Position numbers and translations under genes: made by a program. A DNA stretch of 64,000 bases from Undibacterium parvum. Its GTDB lineage: Bacteria; Pseudomonadota; Gammaproteobacteria; Burkholderiales; Burkholderiaceae_D. Location of the stretch: NCBI RefSeq assembly GCF_003955735.1, contig NZ_CP034464.1:2790001-2854000 (forward strand). Direction: 5' to 3'. The notes beneath the pieces were generated by a model. That model saw nothing but the letters and a program-made list of their open reading frames with translations, was not told the origin of the DNA and did not search any database. Shown here one piece after another: positions 8,800-17,213 of the stretch. Position 1 is the first letter of the stretch. Each line of letters begins with the position of its first letter.

Positions 8800-9294
8800 A
8801 TGTCTGCCAGCTCCACAAAACCGTATTTCATGCGCGCTATTTATGAATGGTGCACTGATAATGGCTTTACGCCATATCTGGCCGTTAAAGTATCCGGCGC
8901 CACGCGGGTTCCTATGGAATTTGTCCGCAACGGAGAGATCGTCCTCAATATCAGCTTTGGCGCCACCAGTGGCCTGAAGATGGATAATGTTGCGGTTGCC
9001 TTCAATGCGCGTTTCGGCGGTGTCTCCAGAGAAATTTACGTGCCAGTTGAGAACGTCAGAGCCGTCTACGCCAGCGAAAACGGCGAGGGCATGGCATTCG
9101 ATACCGATGTAGTCGAGTCGGCCGAGGCGCTGGTACCGATTGCACCAGAACCAGTACAAGAGTTTACTCGCCCTAGCCTGGGTTTAGCTGCGGTCAGCAG
9201 TAAGCCTAGTGCAGTTGAAACGAAGGGCGATGCAAAGCCAGTCACTGAACCTCAAAAAAAGTTTGAAAAACCCACACTCAAAATAATAAAGTAG
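8800..9294 (+). CDS. sspB: ClpXP protease specificity-enhancing factor SspB
   Basis: 164 residues. The N-terminal folded domain (about 1-110) begins STKPYFMRAIYEWCTDNGFTPYL and contains VPMEFVRNGEIVLNIS. A flexible linker follows, ending in the XB motif region FEKPTLKIIK that docks on ClpX. SspB tethers ssrA-tagged proteins to ClpXP for degradation. It lies downstream of sspA beyond a terminator and upstream of tRNA-Thr. Confidence 0.93.
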   Translation: MSASSTKPYFMRAIYEWCTDNGFTPYLAVKVSGATRVPMEFVRNGEIVLNISFGATSGLKMDNVAVAFNARFGGVSREIYVPVENVRAVYASENGEGMAFDTDVVESAEALVPIAPEPVQEFTRPSLGLAAVSSKPSAVETKGDAKPVTEPQKKFEKPTLKIIK

Positions 9295-9296
9295 TC

Positions 9297-9302
9297 TATA
9301 AT
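9297..9302 (+). promoter_or_regulatory. candidate -10 box for tRNA-Thr
   Basis: A perfect TATAAT starts one base before the sspB stop codon region ends and lies about 52 bp upstream of the tRNA. No good -35 hexamer sits 16-18 bp upstream, so this is only a candidate. Confidence 0.3.
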
Positions 9303-9354
9303 ATTGTTCTTCCAAGGCTGATTGAGAGATTAATCGGTTGAAGAAAATAGTTTT

Positions 9355-9430
9355 GCCGACTTAGCTCATTTGGTAGAGCAGTTGACTTGTAATCATCAGG
9401 TGGCCAGTTCGATTCCGGCAGTCGGCACCA
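9355..9430 (+). tRNA. tRNA-Thr (anticodon TGT), CCA encoded
   Basis: 76 nt with a perfect acceptor stem (GCCGACT/AGTCGGC), D-arm, anticodon loop CTTGTAA (anticodon TGT, reads ACA), TTCGATT T-loop and an encoded CCA end. The anticodon stem GTTGA/TCATC has a U-U mismatch at pair 28-42. A terminator follows about 20 bp later. Confidence 0.93.
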
Positions 9431-9449
9431 AGAATAAGTAGTAGAATCA

Positions 9450-9485
9450 AAGGGTTGGAGATTTCGGTCTCTAGCCCTTTTTTTT
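9450..9485 (+). terminator. intrinsic terminator after tRNA-Thr
   Basis: AGGGTTGGAGA (about 9451-9461) pairs with TCTCTAGCCCT (9468-9478), with two G-U pairs and a TTTCGG loop, followed by eight T. Location and T-run support termination of the tRNA-Thr transcript. Confidence 0.85.
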
Positions 9486-9548
9486 CGTCTGTTTGATTTT
9501 CATCTTCATGTAACCGCCATGTAACCCGACTTGATTAATATAAAACTC

Positions 9549-9713
9549 GGAAAGGCTAAGTTCGTATTAGGTGGGAGTCGCAACTAGCCCGAAGCAGTTA
9601 GTTCGCTGGAAGTGACATGGGACTTAAATCGGTGAAACTATGCGCGGGGCGCTGGCGTGGCGAGCGCCATTAAATGTGCCTCACACATCAAACCGCGCGC
9701 CCTAAGCCTTTCC
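9549..9713. repeat. 165-bp segment bounded by 12-bp inverted repeats
   Basis: GGAAAGGCTAAG at 9549-9560 is matched in inverse by CTAAGCCTTTCC at 9702-9713 (11 of 12). The outer flanks TAAAACTC and TTACACTC resemble an imperfect 8-bp target duplication. The interior has no gene but contains short hairpins such as GGCGCT/AGCGCC and AACTA/TAGTT. Its right end abuts the stop codon of the truncated tail-collar gene. This fits a small non-autonomous insertion; a structured RNA is another possibility. Confidence 0.4.
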
Positions 9714-9986
9714 TTACACTCGAGATAATCGGACACTATCTGCTTCGCCCAAGCGCTTGCACATCGTGCGATTGGTCAGACCCACACCTTGCCCTATCGA
9801 CAAGGTTTGATTCAGATTCGGGAGTTTGAAGGTAGTCACGCCATCCCCGCCATAGGTAACACCTATAAGCGCATAAAGTATTTCGAAGGTAGTAATCTGC
9901 ATCGATCGTCCATCGCAGAATTCCCAACCCACCGGGGCGTAATTCCCGGAAAAAATCGGGATTTCACCTGTATACCAGTCTGACAT
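9714..9986 (-). pseudogene. truncated phage tail-collar domain protein (microcystin-dependent protein family)
   Basis: 90 residues from the ATG at 9986, behind an AAGGAG ribosome site. It begins MSDWYTGEIPIFSGNYAPVGW, continues with FCDG and YGGDGVTTFKLPNL, and reaches NRTMCKRLGEADSVRLSRV before a stop. Intact members are roughly 165-185 residues and continue after this point into a His-rich segment and a PHNNM motif. Here the second half is missing and the stop adjoins the inverted-repeat-bounded segment at 9549-9713. The family resembles short phage tail fibre collar proteins and often occurs in tandem; its function outside phages is poorly known. It probably followed the next gene in an operon. 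Confidence 0.75.
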
Positions 9987-9996
9987 GTTCAACTCC

Positions 9997-10541
9997 TTAA
10001 TCGCGTGGTGGATACCAATCTTTAGTGGAAATCATGAAATTGATCCTAAGGAAGCTTGCATATTGTTATGAGCGCCACGCCCGCCAACGGGGGTACAGGC
10101 ACTGGACTGCAGGGTGTTGGAGTTATCGGCCTTCGCATACAGTTTTTTCGCCGGTGCCGAGGGACCCGGGGGCGGGGGATTATAGATATTGCTGGTCGCC
10201 AGAACGCGGTCTGCGTTCATTCCTACATTGGCGGCATTGGCTAGCGTGTCCGAGACACAAAGCAAATGATAGTGAGGTGGCATGTTCTTGCTAGTAAGTG
10301 TGACCGACTCTGCTCGACCCTTAGTGCCTATGTCGTAGCCTCCCCATTGCCCCGCCATGGTACGTCCGCGTAAATCGGGTAGTCCGAAGGTCTTAGAACC
10401 ATCTCCTCCAAATTTAGTACCCAGCAGACTATATAGCGCTCCGTTCTGGGAAATTTGTAATAAAGAGACGTCACACAAAGACCAACCGTCTGGTGCAAAG
10501 GGGAAAGCACTCATTCTGATTTCACCAAGAAATGACTCCAC
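9997..10541 (-). pseudogene. tail-collar domain protein with a one-base frameshift near its C terminus
   Basis: Starts at GTG 10541 behind GGAGG. The frame gives the collar signature (FLGEIRMSAFPFAPDGWSLCD, FGGDGSKTFGLPDLRGR), the MPPHYH segment and the C-terminal GGRGAHNNMQ, then stops early at 10032. Moving one base at about 10041-10047 restores a family-like ending: SLG, then INFMISTKDWYPPRD and TAA at 9997-9999, just before the ribosome site of the next gene. The repaired protein is about 181 residues, the usual length. Either the gene is recently inactivated or the assembly lacks one base. It is divergent from the autotransporter. Confidence 0.75.
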
Positions 10542-10819
10542 ATATCCTCCGAATTTTCAAGCTCCGTTTATAAAATAAGCTGCCAAAAATACATGGAACT
10601 CCGATTTGAGTTTTTTGCATTAAAAAGCGTGTGAGTTCAAGTGAAAATTCTGAAGTGTCTCTTTTTTAACGAAAAAACAATTTATTTTAGGAAATTTCCA
10701 TCCTGCAATTGCAAATAAATGTAATATCCCGGCGTAATTTTAATTCGCTTTATCTGGCACAGCCCAAGCCTTACCTGGCCGCGGTGTTTTTTTGCCACCT
10801 AATTCTCCGGAGCATGCAA
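10542..10819. other. intergenic region between tail-collar gene and autotransporter
   Basis: AT-rich region between two divergent genes; it must contain both promoters. I see no gene in it. The autotransporter frame stays open to 10709 but has no convincing start there. Confidence 0.4.
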
Positions 10820-13800
10820 ATGCAAGCAGTCACCTCAGCCCAAAAACTCTTCGCCCTGTTCACGCAAGTTTTCTTGCATTCCCTGTCCAGATATTCAGGA
10901 TGGAAATCCTTGACAGATACCAGGACACGCATGAAAGCAGTCTGGCTCACATTGCTGATGCTGTTCAGCATGGCTGGTTCAAGCTTAGCTTATGCAGCAG
11001 CTCCACCAACTTCTTGTACCATCAACATCACCAATACCGGTGCATCCAGTTATACATACAATTATACGAATCAAGATTTAACGAATTGCGATCCCGGCGT
11101 GCACGGGATGGGATCGGGCGGCGGCGTATTCACCGATTCAAACGGGAATACCGGTGCAATTGGTACGAATGCCGGAGGGAACTTTCTTCCGAATAACGCA
11201 ATGACCATCAACTACAATGGTTTTAAATATACGCCTCCAAGCATCGGGTATACCGGTAACGATACAGTGGTCATTTATTATCAGGATCAACTGTCGGCTG
11301 AGTTTGGTCAGGTTACTTTGACCATACATGTGACTGGCGGTGCGACTGCTCCAGGCGCACCAACCAGTGTGAGCGCAACACCGGGTAATACATCAGCCTC
11401 AGTCAGCTTCACGGCGCCAGGCTCGAATGGCGGTGCAATCATCACCGGCTATACGGTAACCTCCAGCCCTGGCGGTATAACAGCGACAGGGGCATCCAGC
11501 CCGATCAATGTGACCGGCCTGACCAACGGCACGGCCTACACATTTACTGTGACCGCGACCAATTCGGCTGGAACGGGCAGTGCGTCGGTTGCATCGTCAG
11601 CGGTGACACCAAGAACGGTACCGGGTGCGCCAAGCGGCGTGAGCGCGACCGCGGCGAGTACCACCGCCAGCGTCAGCTTTACGGCACCGGCATCGAATGG
11701 TGGTGCGACCATCACCGGTTACACCGTGACCGTGGTGGAGACTGGCGCGACCTTTGTTGGTGCCAGCAGCCCGATCAGTGTGACGGGTCTGACCAATGGT
11801 ACGGCCTATACCTTTACCGTCAAAGCGACCAATAGCGCAGGTACCGGGACGGCGTCAGCTGCATCAACGGCAGTGACACCAAAGACAGCACAGACCATTA
11901 CCTTCAATAATCCAGGCAGCCAGAACTTTGGTACGACACCAACGCTGAGTGCCAGCGCCAGCTCGACTTTGCCTGTGACTTTTACCAGCGCCACGACCGG
12001 CGTGTGTACTGTCAGCGGCAGCACCCTGACTTTCGTGACAGCAGGTAACTGTACGATCAATGCGAATCAGGGAGGTAATAGCACTATTTATGCAGCAACG
12101 CAGGTACAGCAAAGCTTTACTGTCAACGCCATCGTACCGGGTGCACCGGCTGCGCCAACGGCGACAGCGGGTGATACTACCGCCAGTGTGAGCTTTACAG
12201 TACCGGCGTCGAATGGTGGTTCAGCGATTACCGGTTACACCGTGACCGTGGTGGAGACTGGAGCGACCTTTGTTGGTGCCAGCAGCCCGATCAGTGTGAC
12301 GGGTCTGACCAACGGTACTGCGTATACGTTTACAGTAAAGGCAACCAACAGCGCGGGCACAGGCACGGCGTCGACCGCTTCGACGGCAGTCACACCGAAA
12401 GCCGCACAGACTATTAGCTTCAATAATCCAGGCAGCCAGAACTTTGGTACCACGCCGACGCTGAGTGCCAGCGCCAGCTCGACTTTGCCGGTTACTTTTA
12501 CCAGCGCTACGACCGGTGTGTGTACCGTAAGTGGTACTACACTGACGCTGGTCACGGCTGGCACTTGTACCATTAATGCGAATCAGGCTGGTGATGCCGC
12601 CTACGGTGCTGCAACCCAGGTACAGCAGACGTTTGCGATTGCCGCCGTGGTACCAGGCGTACCAACAGCTGCCAGTGCAACGGCAGGAAATACATCAGCA
12701 ACGGTCACATTCACCGCTCCGGCATTTATCGGTGGCGCAGCCATCACCGGCTATACCGTCACCGTGAGTCCGGGGGGCGCGACCTTTAGCGGTGGAGCGA
12801 GTCCGATCAATGTGACGGGGCTGACTAACGGTACAGCGTATACCTTCACCGTTAAAGCGACTAACAGCGCCGGTACCGGCACGGCATCAAGTGCATCGGC
12901 CGCAGTGACACCGCAAGTCGGACAGACCATTATTTTTATCAATCCTGGCAGCCAGAACTTTGGTACGACACCGACGCTGAGTGCTAGCGCCAGCTCGACT
13001 TTACCGGTTACTTTTACCAGCGCTACTACCGGTGTGTGTACCGTCAGTGGCACAACACTGACGCTGGTCACGGCTGGCACTTGTACCATCAATGCCAATC
13101 AGGCTGGTGATGCCGCCTACGTTGCTGCAACCCAGGTACAGCAGACGTTTGCGATTGCCGCCGTGGTACCGGGCGTACCAACAGCTGCCAGTGCAACGGC
13201 AGGAAATACATCAGCAACGGTCACATTCACCGCTCCGGCATTTATCGGTGGCGCAGCCATCACCGGCTATACCGTCACCGTGAGTCCGGGTGGCGCGACC
13301 TTCAGCGGTGCAGCGAGTCCGATCAATGTGACGGGTCTGACTAACGGTACAGCGTATACCTTCACCGTAAAAGCGACCAACAGCGCAGGTAGTAGCAGTG
13401 CATCGGCTGCATCCGGCGCGATCACACCTAAAGCTAGCCAGACGATCAGCTTCACCGCACCGGTAACTGGCGTCGTGGGTGGCGTGGTGAATGTGACGGC
13501 AACGGCCAGTTCCGGTTTGCCGGTCAGCTTTAGTTCTGTGACTTTACCGGTTTGTACAGTGACAGGCTCCAGCGTAAATCTGATCGCAGCGGGTACATGT
13601 ACGATCAATGCAGATCAAGTTGGTAATGCAAGCTTCCCAGCTGCAACTCAGGTCAGCCGTTCTTTCACGGTGGGTTCTACGCCTGTACCATTGCTGAATT
13701 TCACTCAGGCCGGTCCTTTGCAAATCAATTTAGGTAATAACCTGAACAATGCCGTGAGCTCAAGCCTGAGCGGTGGCAGCTACGGTGCGATCAGCTACAG

Positions 13801-15691
13801 CAGCAGCAATGCAGCTGTAGCGACCGTAGATGCAAGCGGTAAAGTAACACCAGTTGCCGCAGGCGGCGTCGTGATCACTGCGACCCAAGCTGCTGTTACC
13901 GGCATCAACGCCCAGACTACCCAGTCTTACAGTCTGACGGTTGGTAAAAATGTGCAAGCTGCACTCACGCTGACAGCAGACAAACTGGCGATTATCAAAG
14001 TCACAGGTAAAGCCACGTTGACTGCATCCGGTGGTTCGGGCAGCGGCGCAATCAGTTTCGCCGTCAGCTCCGGTGCCTGCAGTTTGTCTGGCAATGTCCT
14101 GTCGGCTGGCAGCACAGCAGGCAATTGTGTGGTGACTGCGACCAAAGACGCTGATGCGAATTTCAGTGCGGTCTCGGCCAGCATCACGATACAGATTCAG
14201 AATCTGACCGCAGCCAGCGTAACGATAGGTACTACGCAGTCTCAGGTATTGGATGGGGTGCCAGTCACACTGACGGCAGCGGTTACACCGGCTGCTGCTA
14301 CCGGTACCATCAGTTTTATGGATGGAACGGTGACCCTGGCAACGATCACACTGACGAATGGTTCAGCCTTGCTGGTCGCGAAAAACCTGGCCATTGGTGT
14401 TCATACCATTAATGCGGTGTATTCGGGTGATGCGGTTACTGCGCCAGGTAATAGTGTAGGCATTACGGTGACGGTGGGTAAGCGTCCTGACCCAACGGTT
14501 GACTCAGTGGTGAAAAAAACGGCGGTCGCGGCAGCAAATATCAGTCAGCGCTTCACTCAGGCACAGATGACGAATATTTACAGCCACGTTCAGGTTCTGC
14601 ACCATGACTTTTCGATCAAGAATCGTTTTGGTATCAGCTTTAGTGCACCGGATCTGGATATGTTCCGCATGGCGGCCAACAAAATCTCTGAAAACCTGAC
14701 TGCGAATAAAGGCAGCTTCGGCAACGATCTGTATCGACTCAATCCGGACGATGTACGTCAGGCCAAGGCACCGTTTGCCAAAGATGAAGCCGCGCATAAA
14801 CTGATGGACAGTGAGGAAGAAGCGCCTAAGAATGACGAGTGGTTCCAGATCGCAGGTAAACCAGTCGGCATGTGGACTGCGGGGAATATCGACTTTGGCG
14901 GTATCGATGCCCCAGATGGCAGCCGTACCAAGTTCTCCAGCTCGGGTCTGACTATCGGTATGGATATGATGTGGAGTCCGAAACTGATCGTTGGTCTGTC
15001 CGTCGGCTATGCACGCGATAAGGCCACCATGGATAACTTTGGCAGTGAAAGTAAATCCAAGCAATGGTCGGGTGTGTTGTACGGAACTTATAAACCGGAG
15101 AAGGAGTGGTTTATTGATGGCATGGGTGGTATCGGTAAGCTCAATTACGATAATCACCGCTGGGATGACGTGAATAGTCAGCTGTTGGCTGGTGAGCGTA
15201 CCGGACAGGTCAGTTTCATGTCGCTGACGCTGACCCGTGATCTGAAGGTCGATAAAGATCTGCATATCCAGCCATTCGGACGCTTCGATGTATTGCATAC
15301 CAAACTGGATACGAACACAGAACGCGGCAGCGTGCTGGCACTGACACTGAATAACACCAGCAGTGTGACGACGGCATTTACCGGTGGTCTGAACTTCGCC
15401 AAAGATTTCTACTTAGACTTTGGCCAGGTAACACCATCGCTGAAACTGCAATGGCGTCACCGTACCAGCGGTGAAATGAACCAGTCTATGTATTACACGG
15501 ATCTGGGGGCAGGTAGTACCAACTACAATGTACTGGTAGTCGGTTTGCCGGAAGACATACAGTCTGTTGGTCTGGGACTGAATGTGATATCGCGCCGTGG
15601 CATAACGACCAACTTCAGCTGGCTGGGTTCTATGGGTGCCCACACCTATCGTGCCAACAGCTTCCGGGTGGATTTTCGACTCGGGTTCTGA
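10820..15691 (+). CDS. large autotransporter with fibronectin type III and Ig-like repeats
   Basis: About 1,623 residues from ATG 10820, chosen because GGAG lies 7 bp upstream; ATG 10931 is an alternative. The N terminus is an extended signal region ending in a hydrophobic core (MKAVWLTLLMLFSMAG, cut near AYA). The passenger has five fibronectin type III modules, each with GYTVT...INVTGLTNGTAYTFTV, alternating with modules of the pattern PGSQNFGTTPTLSASASSTLPVTFTS...GVCTVSG. Ig-like modules follow (about residues 950-1225). The last ~280 residues (from WFQIAGKPVGMWTAG) form an autotransporter beta-barrel ending in Phe. It is probably surface exposed and adhesive, but this is inferred from architecture. 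Its terminator has been split by the IS4 element downstream. Confidence 0.88.
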   Translation: MQAVTSAQKLFALFTQVFLHSLSRYSGWKSLTDTRTRMKAVWLTLLMLFSMAGSSLAYAAAPPTSCTINITNTGASSYTYNYTNQDLTNCDPGVHGMGSGGGVFTDSNGNTGAIGTNAGGNFLPNNAMTINYNGFKYTPPSIGYTGNDTVVIYYQDQLSAEFGQVTLTIHVTGGATAPGAPTSVSATPGNTSASVSFTAPGSNGGAIITGYTVTSSPGGITATGASSPINVTGLTNGTAYTFTVTATNSAGTGSASVASSAVTPRTVPGAPSGVSATAASTTASVSFTAPASNGGATITGYTVTVVETGATFVGASSPISVTGLTNGTAYTFTVKATNSAGTGTASAASTAVTPKTAQTITFNNPGSQNFGTTPTLSASASSTLPVTFTSATTGVCTVSGSTLTFVTAGNCTINANQGGNSTIYAATQVQQSFTVNAIVPGAPAAPTATAGDTTASVSFTVPASNGGSAITGYTVTVVETGATFVGASSPISVTGLTNGTAYTFTVKATNSAGTGTASTASTAVTPKAAQTISFNNPGSQNFGTTPTLSASASSTLPVTFTSATTGVCTVSGTTLTLVTAGTCTINANQAGDAAYGAATQVQQTFAIAAVVPGVPTAASATAGNTSATVTFTAPAFIGGAAITGYTVTVSPGGATFSGGASPINVTGLTNGTAYTFTVKATNSAGTGTASSASAAVTPQVGQTIIFINPGSQNFGTTPTLSASASSTLPVTFTSATTGVCTVSGTTLTLVTAGTCTINANQAGDAAYVAATQVQQTFAIAAVVPGVPTAASATAGNTSATVTFTAPAFIGGAAITGYTVTVSPGGATFSGAASPINVTGLTNGTAYTFTVKATNSAGSSSASAASGAITPKASQTISFTAPVTGVVGGVVNVTATASSGLPVSFSSVTLPVCTVTGSSVNLIAAGTCTINADQVGNASFPAATQVSRSFTVGSTPVPLLNFTQAGPLQINLGNNLNNAVSSSLSGGSYGAISYSSSNAAVATVDASGKVTPVAAGGVVITATQAAVTGINAQTTQSYSLTVGKNVQAALTLTADKLAIIKVTGKATLTASGGSGSGAISFAVSSGACSLSGNVLSAGSTAGNCVVTATKDADANFSAVSASITIQIQNLTAASVTIGTTQSQVLDGVPVTLTAAVTPAAATGTISFMDGTVTLATITLTNGSALLVAKNLAIGVHTINAVYSGDAVTAPGNSVGITVTVGKRPDPTVDSVVKKTAVAAANISQRFTQAQMTNIYSHVQVLHHDFSIKNRFGISFSAPDLDMFRMAANKISENLTANKGSFGNDLYRLNPDDVRQAKAPFAKDEAAHKLMDSEEEAPKNDEWFQIAGKPVGMWTAGNIDFGGIDAPDGSRTKFSSSGLTIGMDMMWSPKLIVGLSVGYARDKATMDNFGSESKSKQWSGVLYGTYKPEKEWFIDGMGGIGKLNYDNHRWDDVNSQLLAGERTGQVSFMSLTLTRDLKVDKDLHIQPFGRFDVLHTKLDTNTERGSVLALTLNNTSSVTTAFTGGLNFAKDFYLDFGQVTPSLKLQWRHRTSGEMNQSMYYTDLGAGSTNYNVLVVGLPEDIQSVGLGLNVISRRGITTNFSWLGSMGAHTYRANSFRVDFRLGF
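11891..13438 (+). repeat. three tandem 516-bp (172-residue) units in the autotransporter gene
   Basis: Equivalent points recur at 11891, 12407, 12923 and 13439, exactly 516 bp apart. Each unit encodes one GSQNFGTTPTL module and one fibronectin type III module. Units two and three are nearly identical over hundreds of bases, whereas the module after 13439 is clearly diverged. The spacing keeps the reading frame, so loss or gain of units would change protein length without a frameshift. Confidence 0.9.
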
Positions 15692-15698
15692 GGCAGCA

Positions 15699-15722
15699 AA
15701 GCAAAAAAAACACCAGCTCACG
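15699..15722 (+). terminator. left half of an interrupted intrinsic terminator
   Basis: The run of A plus ACACCAGCTCACG after the autotransporter stop is the left arm of a hairpin whose right arm (AGCTGGTGT plus a T-run) lies at 17150-17165, on the other side of the IS4 element. Joined, they form a 9-bp stem ACACCAGCT/AGCTGGTGT with loop CACG. Confidence 0.75.
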
Positions 15723-15728
15723 GGCTTA

Positions 15729-15766
15729 ATGCCGTTCAGTTAAGCCTGAACGGCATTTTTGTTTTT
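15729..15766 (+). terminator. intrinsic terminator built into the left end of the IS4 element
   Basis: ATGCCGTTCAG (15729-15739) pairs perfectly with CTGAACGGCAT (15746-15756) over a 6-nt loop and is followed by a T-rich run. It reads left to right, so it would stop transcription entering from the autotransporter and shield the transposase gene. Confidence 0.8.
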
Positions 15767-15806
15767 AGTGGTTGTAAACGTAAGCCAAGGCTGTTAACCT
15801 GCGGCC

Positions 15807-17072
15807 ATGCATAATGACGCGATACAATTTTTGGCTGAAAATCAGGCGGCGCCCAACTGGGAACGTCTGGGTCAGCACTTGCCTTACGAGTGGATACAAA
15901 AGGCGCTCAGTTATACCGGCAAAGCCTGCATCCGGCAGCGTCGACTCCCTGCCGAGCAGGTGGTCTGGTTGGTGGTGGCTCTGGCACTGTACCGTCACCA
16001 ATCGATCGGTGAAGTGCTCGATAATTTGGATTTGGCTCTACCAGATGCCGAGGTTTCCTTCGTCAGCAAAAGTGCCATCGCGCAAGCCCGTCAGCGGCTT
16101 GGCGCAGCGCCCTTGCAGGCACTGTTTGAGTTATCCGGCCACGCCTGGTGCGAACAAGATAGCAAACATTATCAATTCAAGGGCTTGCGTTTGTTCGCCA
16201 TGGATGGTACCACCTTAAGAACCGCCGACACGCCCGAACAGCGCGCCCATTTGGGCGCTCAGGCCTACGTGCGCGTCGTGGCGAGCTATCCGCAGGTGCG
16301 CGGGGTCACACTCACCGATGTCGCGACGCACTTGATCCACAGCGCCGCCTTTGGCCCTTACAATCAGAGTGAAATACGCTATGCCAAAGAACTGCTTGCT
16401 TCGATTCCCTATGACTCGCTGACGGCCTTCGATAAGGGCTTTTTTTCGGCGCAAATTTTATGTGGACTGACCACAAACGGTAACTACCGTCACTTCGTCA
16501 TTCCCGCCAAAATCAATACCAAGTGGGAAGTGCTGGAGGGCAGCGCGGGCGATCTCCTGGTGCAAATGCGCACCTCACCGCTGGCGCGTCGACAATCTCC
16601 TGAGCTGCCTGAATTCTGGCAGGCGCGCGCCATTACCGTGCTCGACTCCAGTGCGCGCAAACAGATACTGCTGACATCGCTCACGGATCGCCAGCGCTAT
16701 AGCGCGGCCGATATCGTCGCCTGTTACGGGCGGCGCTGGCAAATTGAAACGAGTTACCGGGAAATGAAGCAAAGCATGCTGGGCAAGGCACTCACGCTAC
16801 GCAGCAAAACCATCGATGGCGTCTATCAGGAAATTTGGGGCACGCTGACCGCGTACAACTTAGTCCGGCTGGAAATGGCAAAAGCGGCTTTAGCCGTCAA
16901 ATGCGAGCCGACAGAAATCAGCTTCGTGCGCGCCTTCCATCTGATCCAATACGAGCTGCAATGGGCCGCAGTGACGCGCGCGTACGGAAAATTGCCAGAC
17001 TTATTAAAGCGCTTGCGCGAACGCTTAGTCTCCCTGCTCAACGAAGAACGGCCCGACCGCTATTATGAGTGA
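15807..17072 (+). CDS. IS4-family transposase
   Basis: 421 residues with an N-terminal IS4 domain (about 1-110) and a DDE nuclease domain. The acidic catalytic positions fit FAMDGTTLR (first Asp), FDKGFF (second Asp) and YGRRWQIETSYREMKQ (Glu within the Y-(2)-R-(3)-E-(6)-K signature typical of IS4). No frameshift or internal stop is seen. It is the only gene of the element and starts about 84 bp inside the left end. Confidence 0.93.
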   Translation: MHNDAIQFLAENQAAPNWERLGQHLPYEWIQKALSYTGKACIRQRRLPAEQVVWLVVALALYRHQSIGEVLDNLDLALPDAEVSFVSKSAIAQARQRLGAAPLQALFELSGHAWCEQDSKHYQFKGLRLFAMDGTTLRTADTPEQRAHLGAQAYVRVVASYPQVRGVTLTDVATHLIHSAAFGPYNQSEIRYAKELLASIPYDSLTAFDKGFFSAQILCGLTTNGNYRHFVIPAKINTKWEVLEGSAGDLLVQMRTSPLARRQSPELPEFWQARAITVLDSSARKQILLTSLTDRQRYSAADIVACYGRRWQIETSYREMKQSMLGKALTLRSKTIDGVYQEIWGTLTAYNLVRLEMAKAALAVKCEPTEISFVRAFHLIQYELQWAAVTRAYGKLPDLLKRLRERLVSLLNEERPDRYYE

Positions 17073-17142
17073 ACCGTGAAAGCAGTCCCTCAACGTTACC
17101 TCGTTCGGCTTCTGAAAAGAGACCTTAACTGAACGGCATTAA

Positions 17143-17165
17143 GCTCACGAGCTGGTGTTTTTTTT
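17143..17165 (+). terminator. right half of the interrupted terminator
   Basis: AGCTGGTGT followed by eight T is the right arm of the autotransporter terminator, separated from its left arm by the IS4 insertion. The first bases belong to the target duplication. Confidence 0.75.
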
Positions 17166-17213
17166 CGTGCTATGGCACTGTAGCGCTGACATCGTTCGCA
17201 AAGAAGGGCAGGC

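Larger units (their letters stand above)
15723..17142 (+). mobile_element. IS4-family insertion sequence (about 1.42 kb)
   Basis: Terminal inverted repeats GCTTAATGCCGTTCAGTTAAG (left, 15724-15744) and its exact complement at 17124-17144 flank one transposase gene. An 8-bp direct repeat AGCTCACG is present on both sides (15715-15722 and 17142-17149); 9 of 10 bases match if the ends are drawn at TTAATG. The exact boundary is ambiguous by a few bases because the inverted repeat and the duplication share bases. The element lies in the loop of the autotransporter's terminator. It looks intact. Confidence 0.88.

Noticed and set aside
9549..9713. Retron
   Set aside because: The inverted-repeat-bounded structure is compatible, but no reverse transcriptase gene is near.
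11806..13608. Long minus-strand open frames in the autotransporter repeat region (for example 12235-12573, 12751-13098, 13267-13608)
   Set aside because: They are the reverse of repeated Thr/Ala/Gly coding DNA, recur at 516-bp spacing and have no ribosome sites.
14504..15298. 264-codon minus-strand frame opposite the autotransporter barrel
   Set aside because: It lacks family motifs and start signals; the plus-strand barrel domain explains the sequence.
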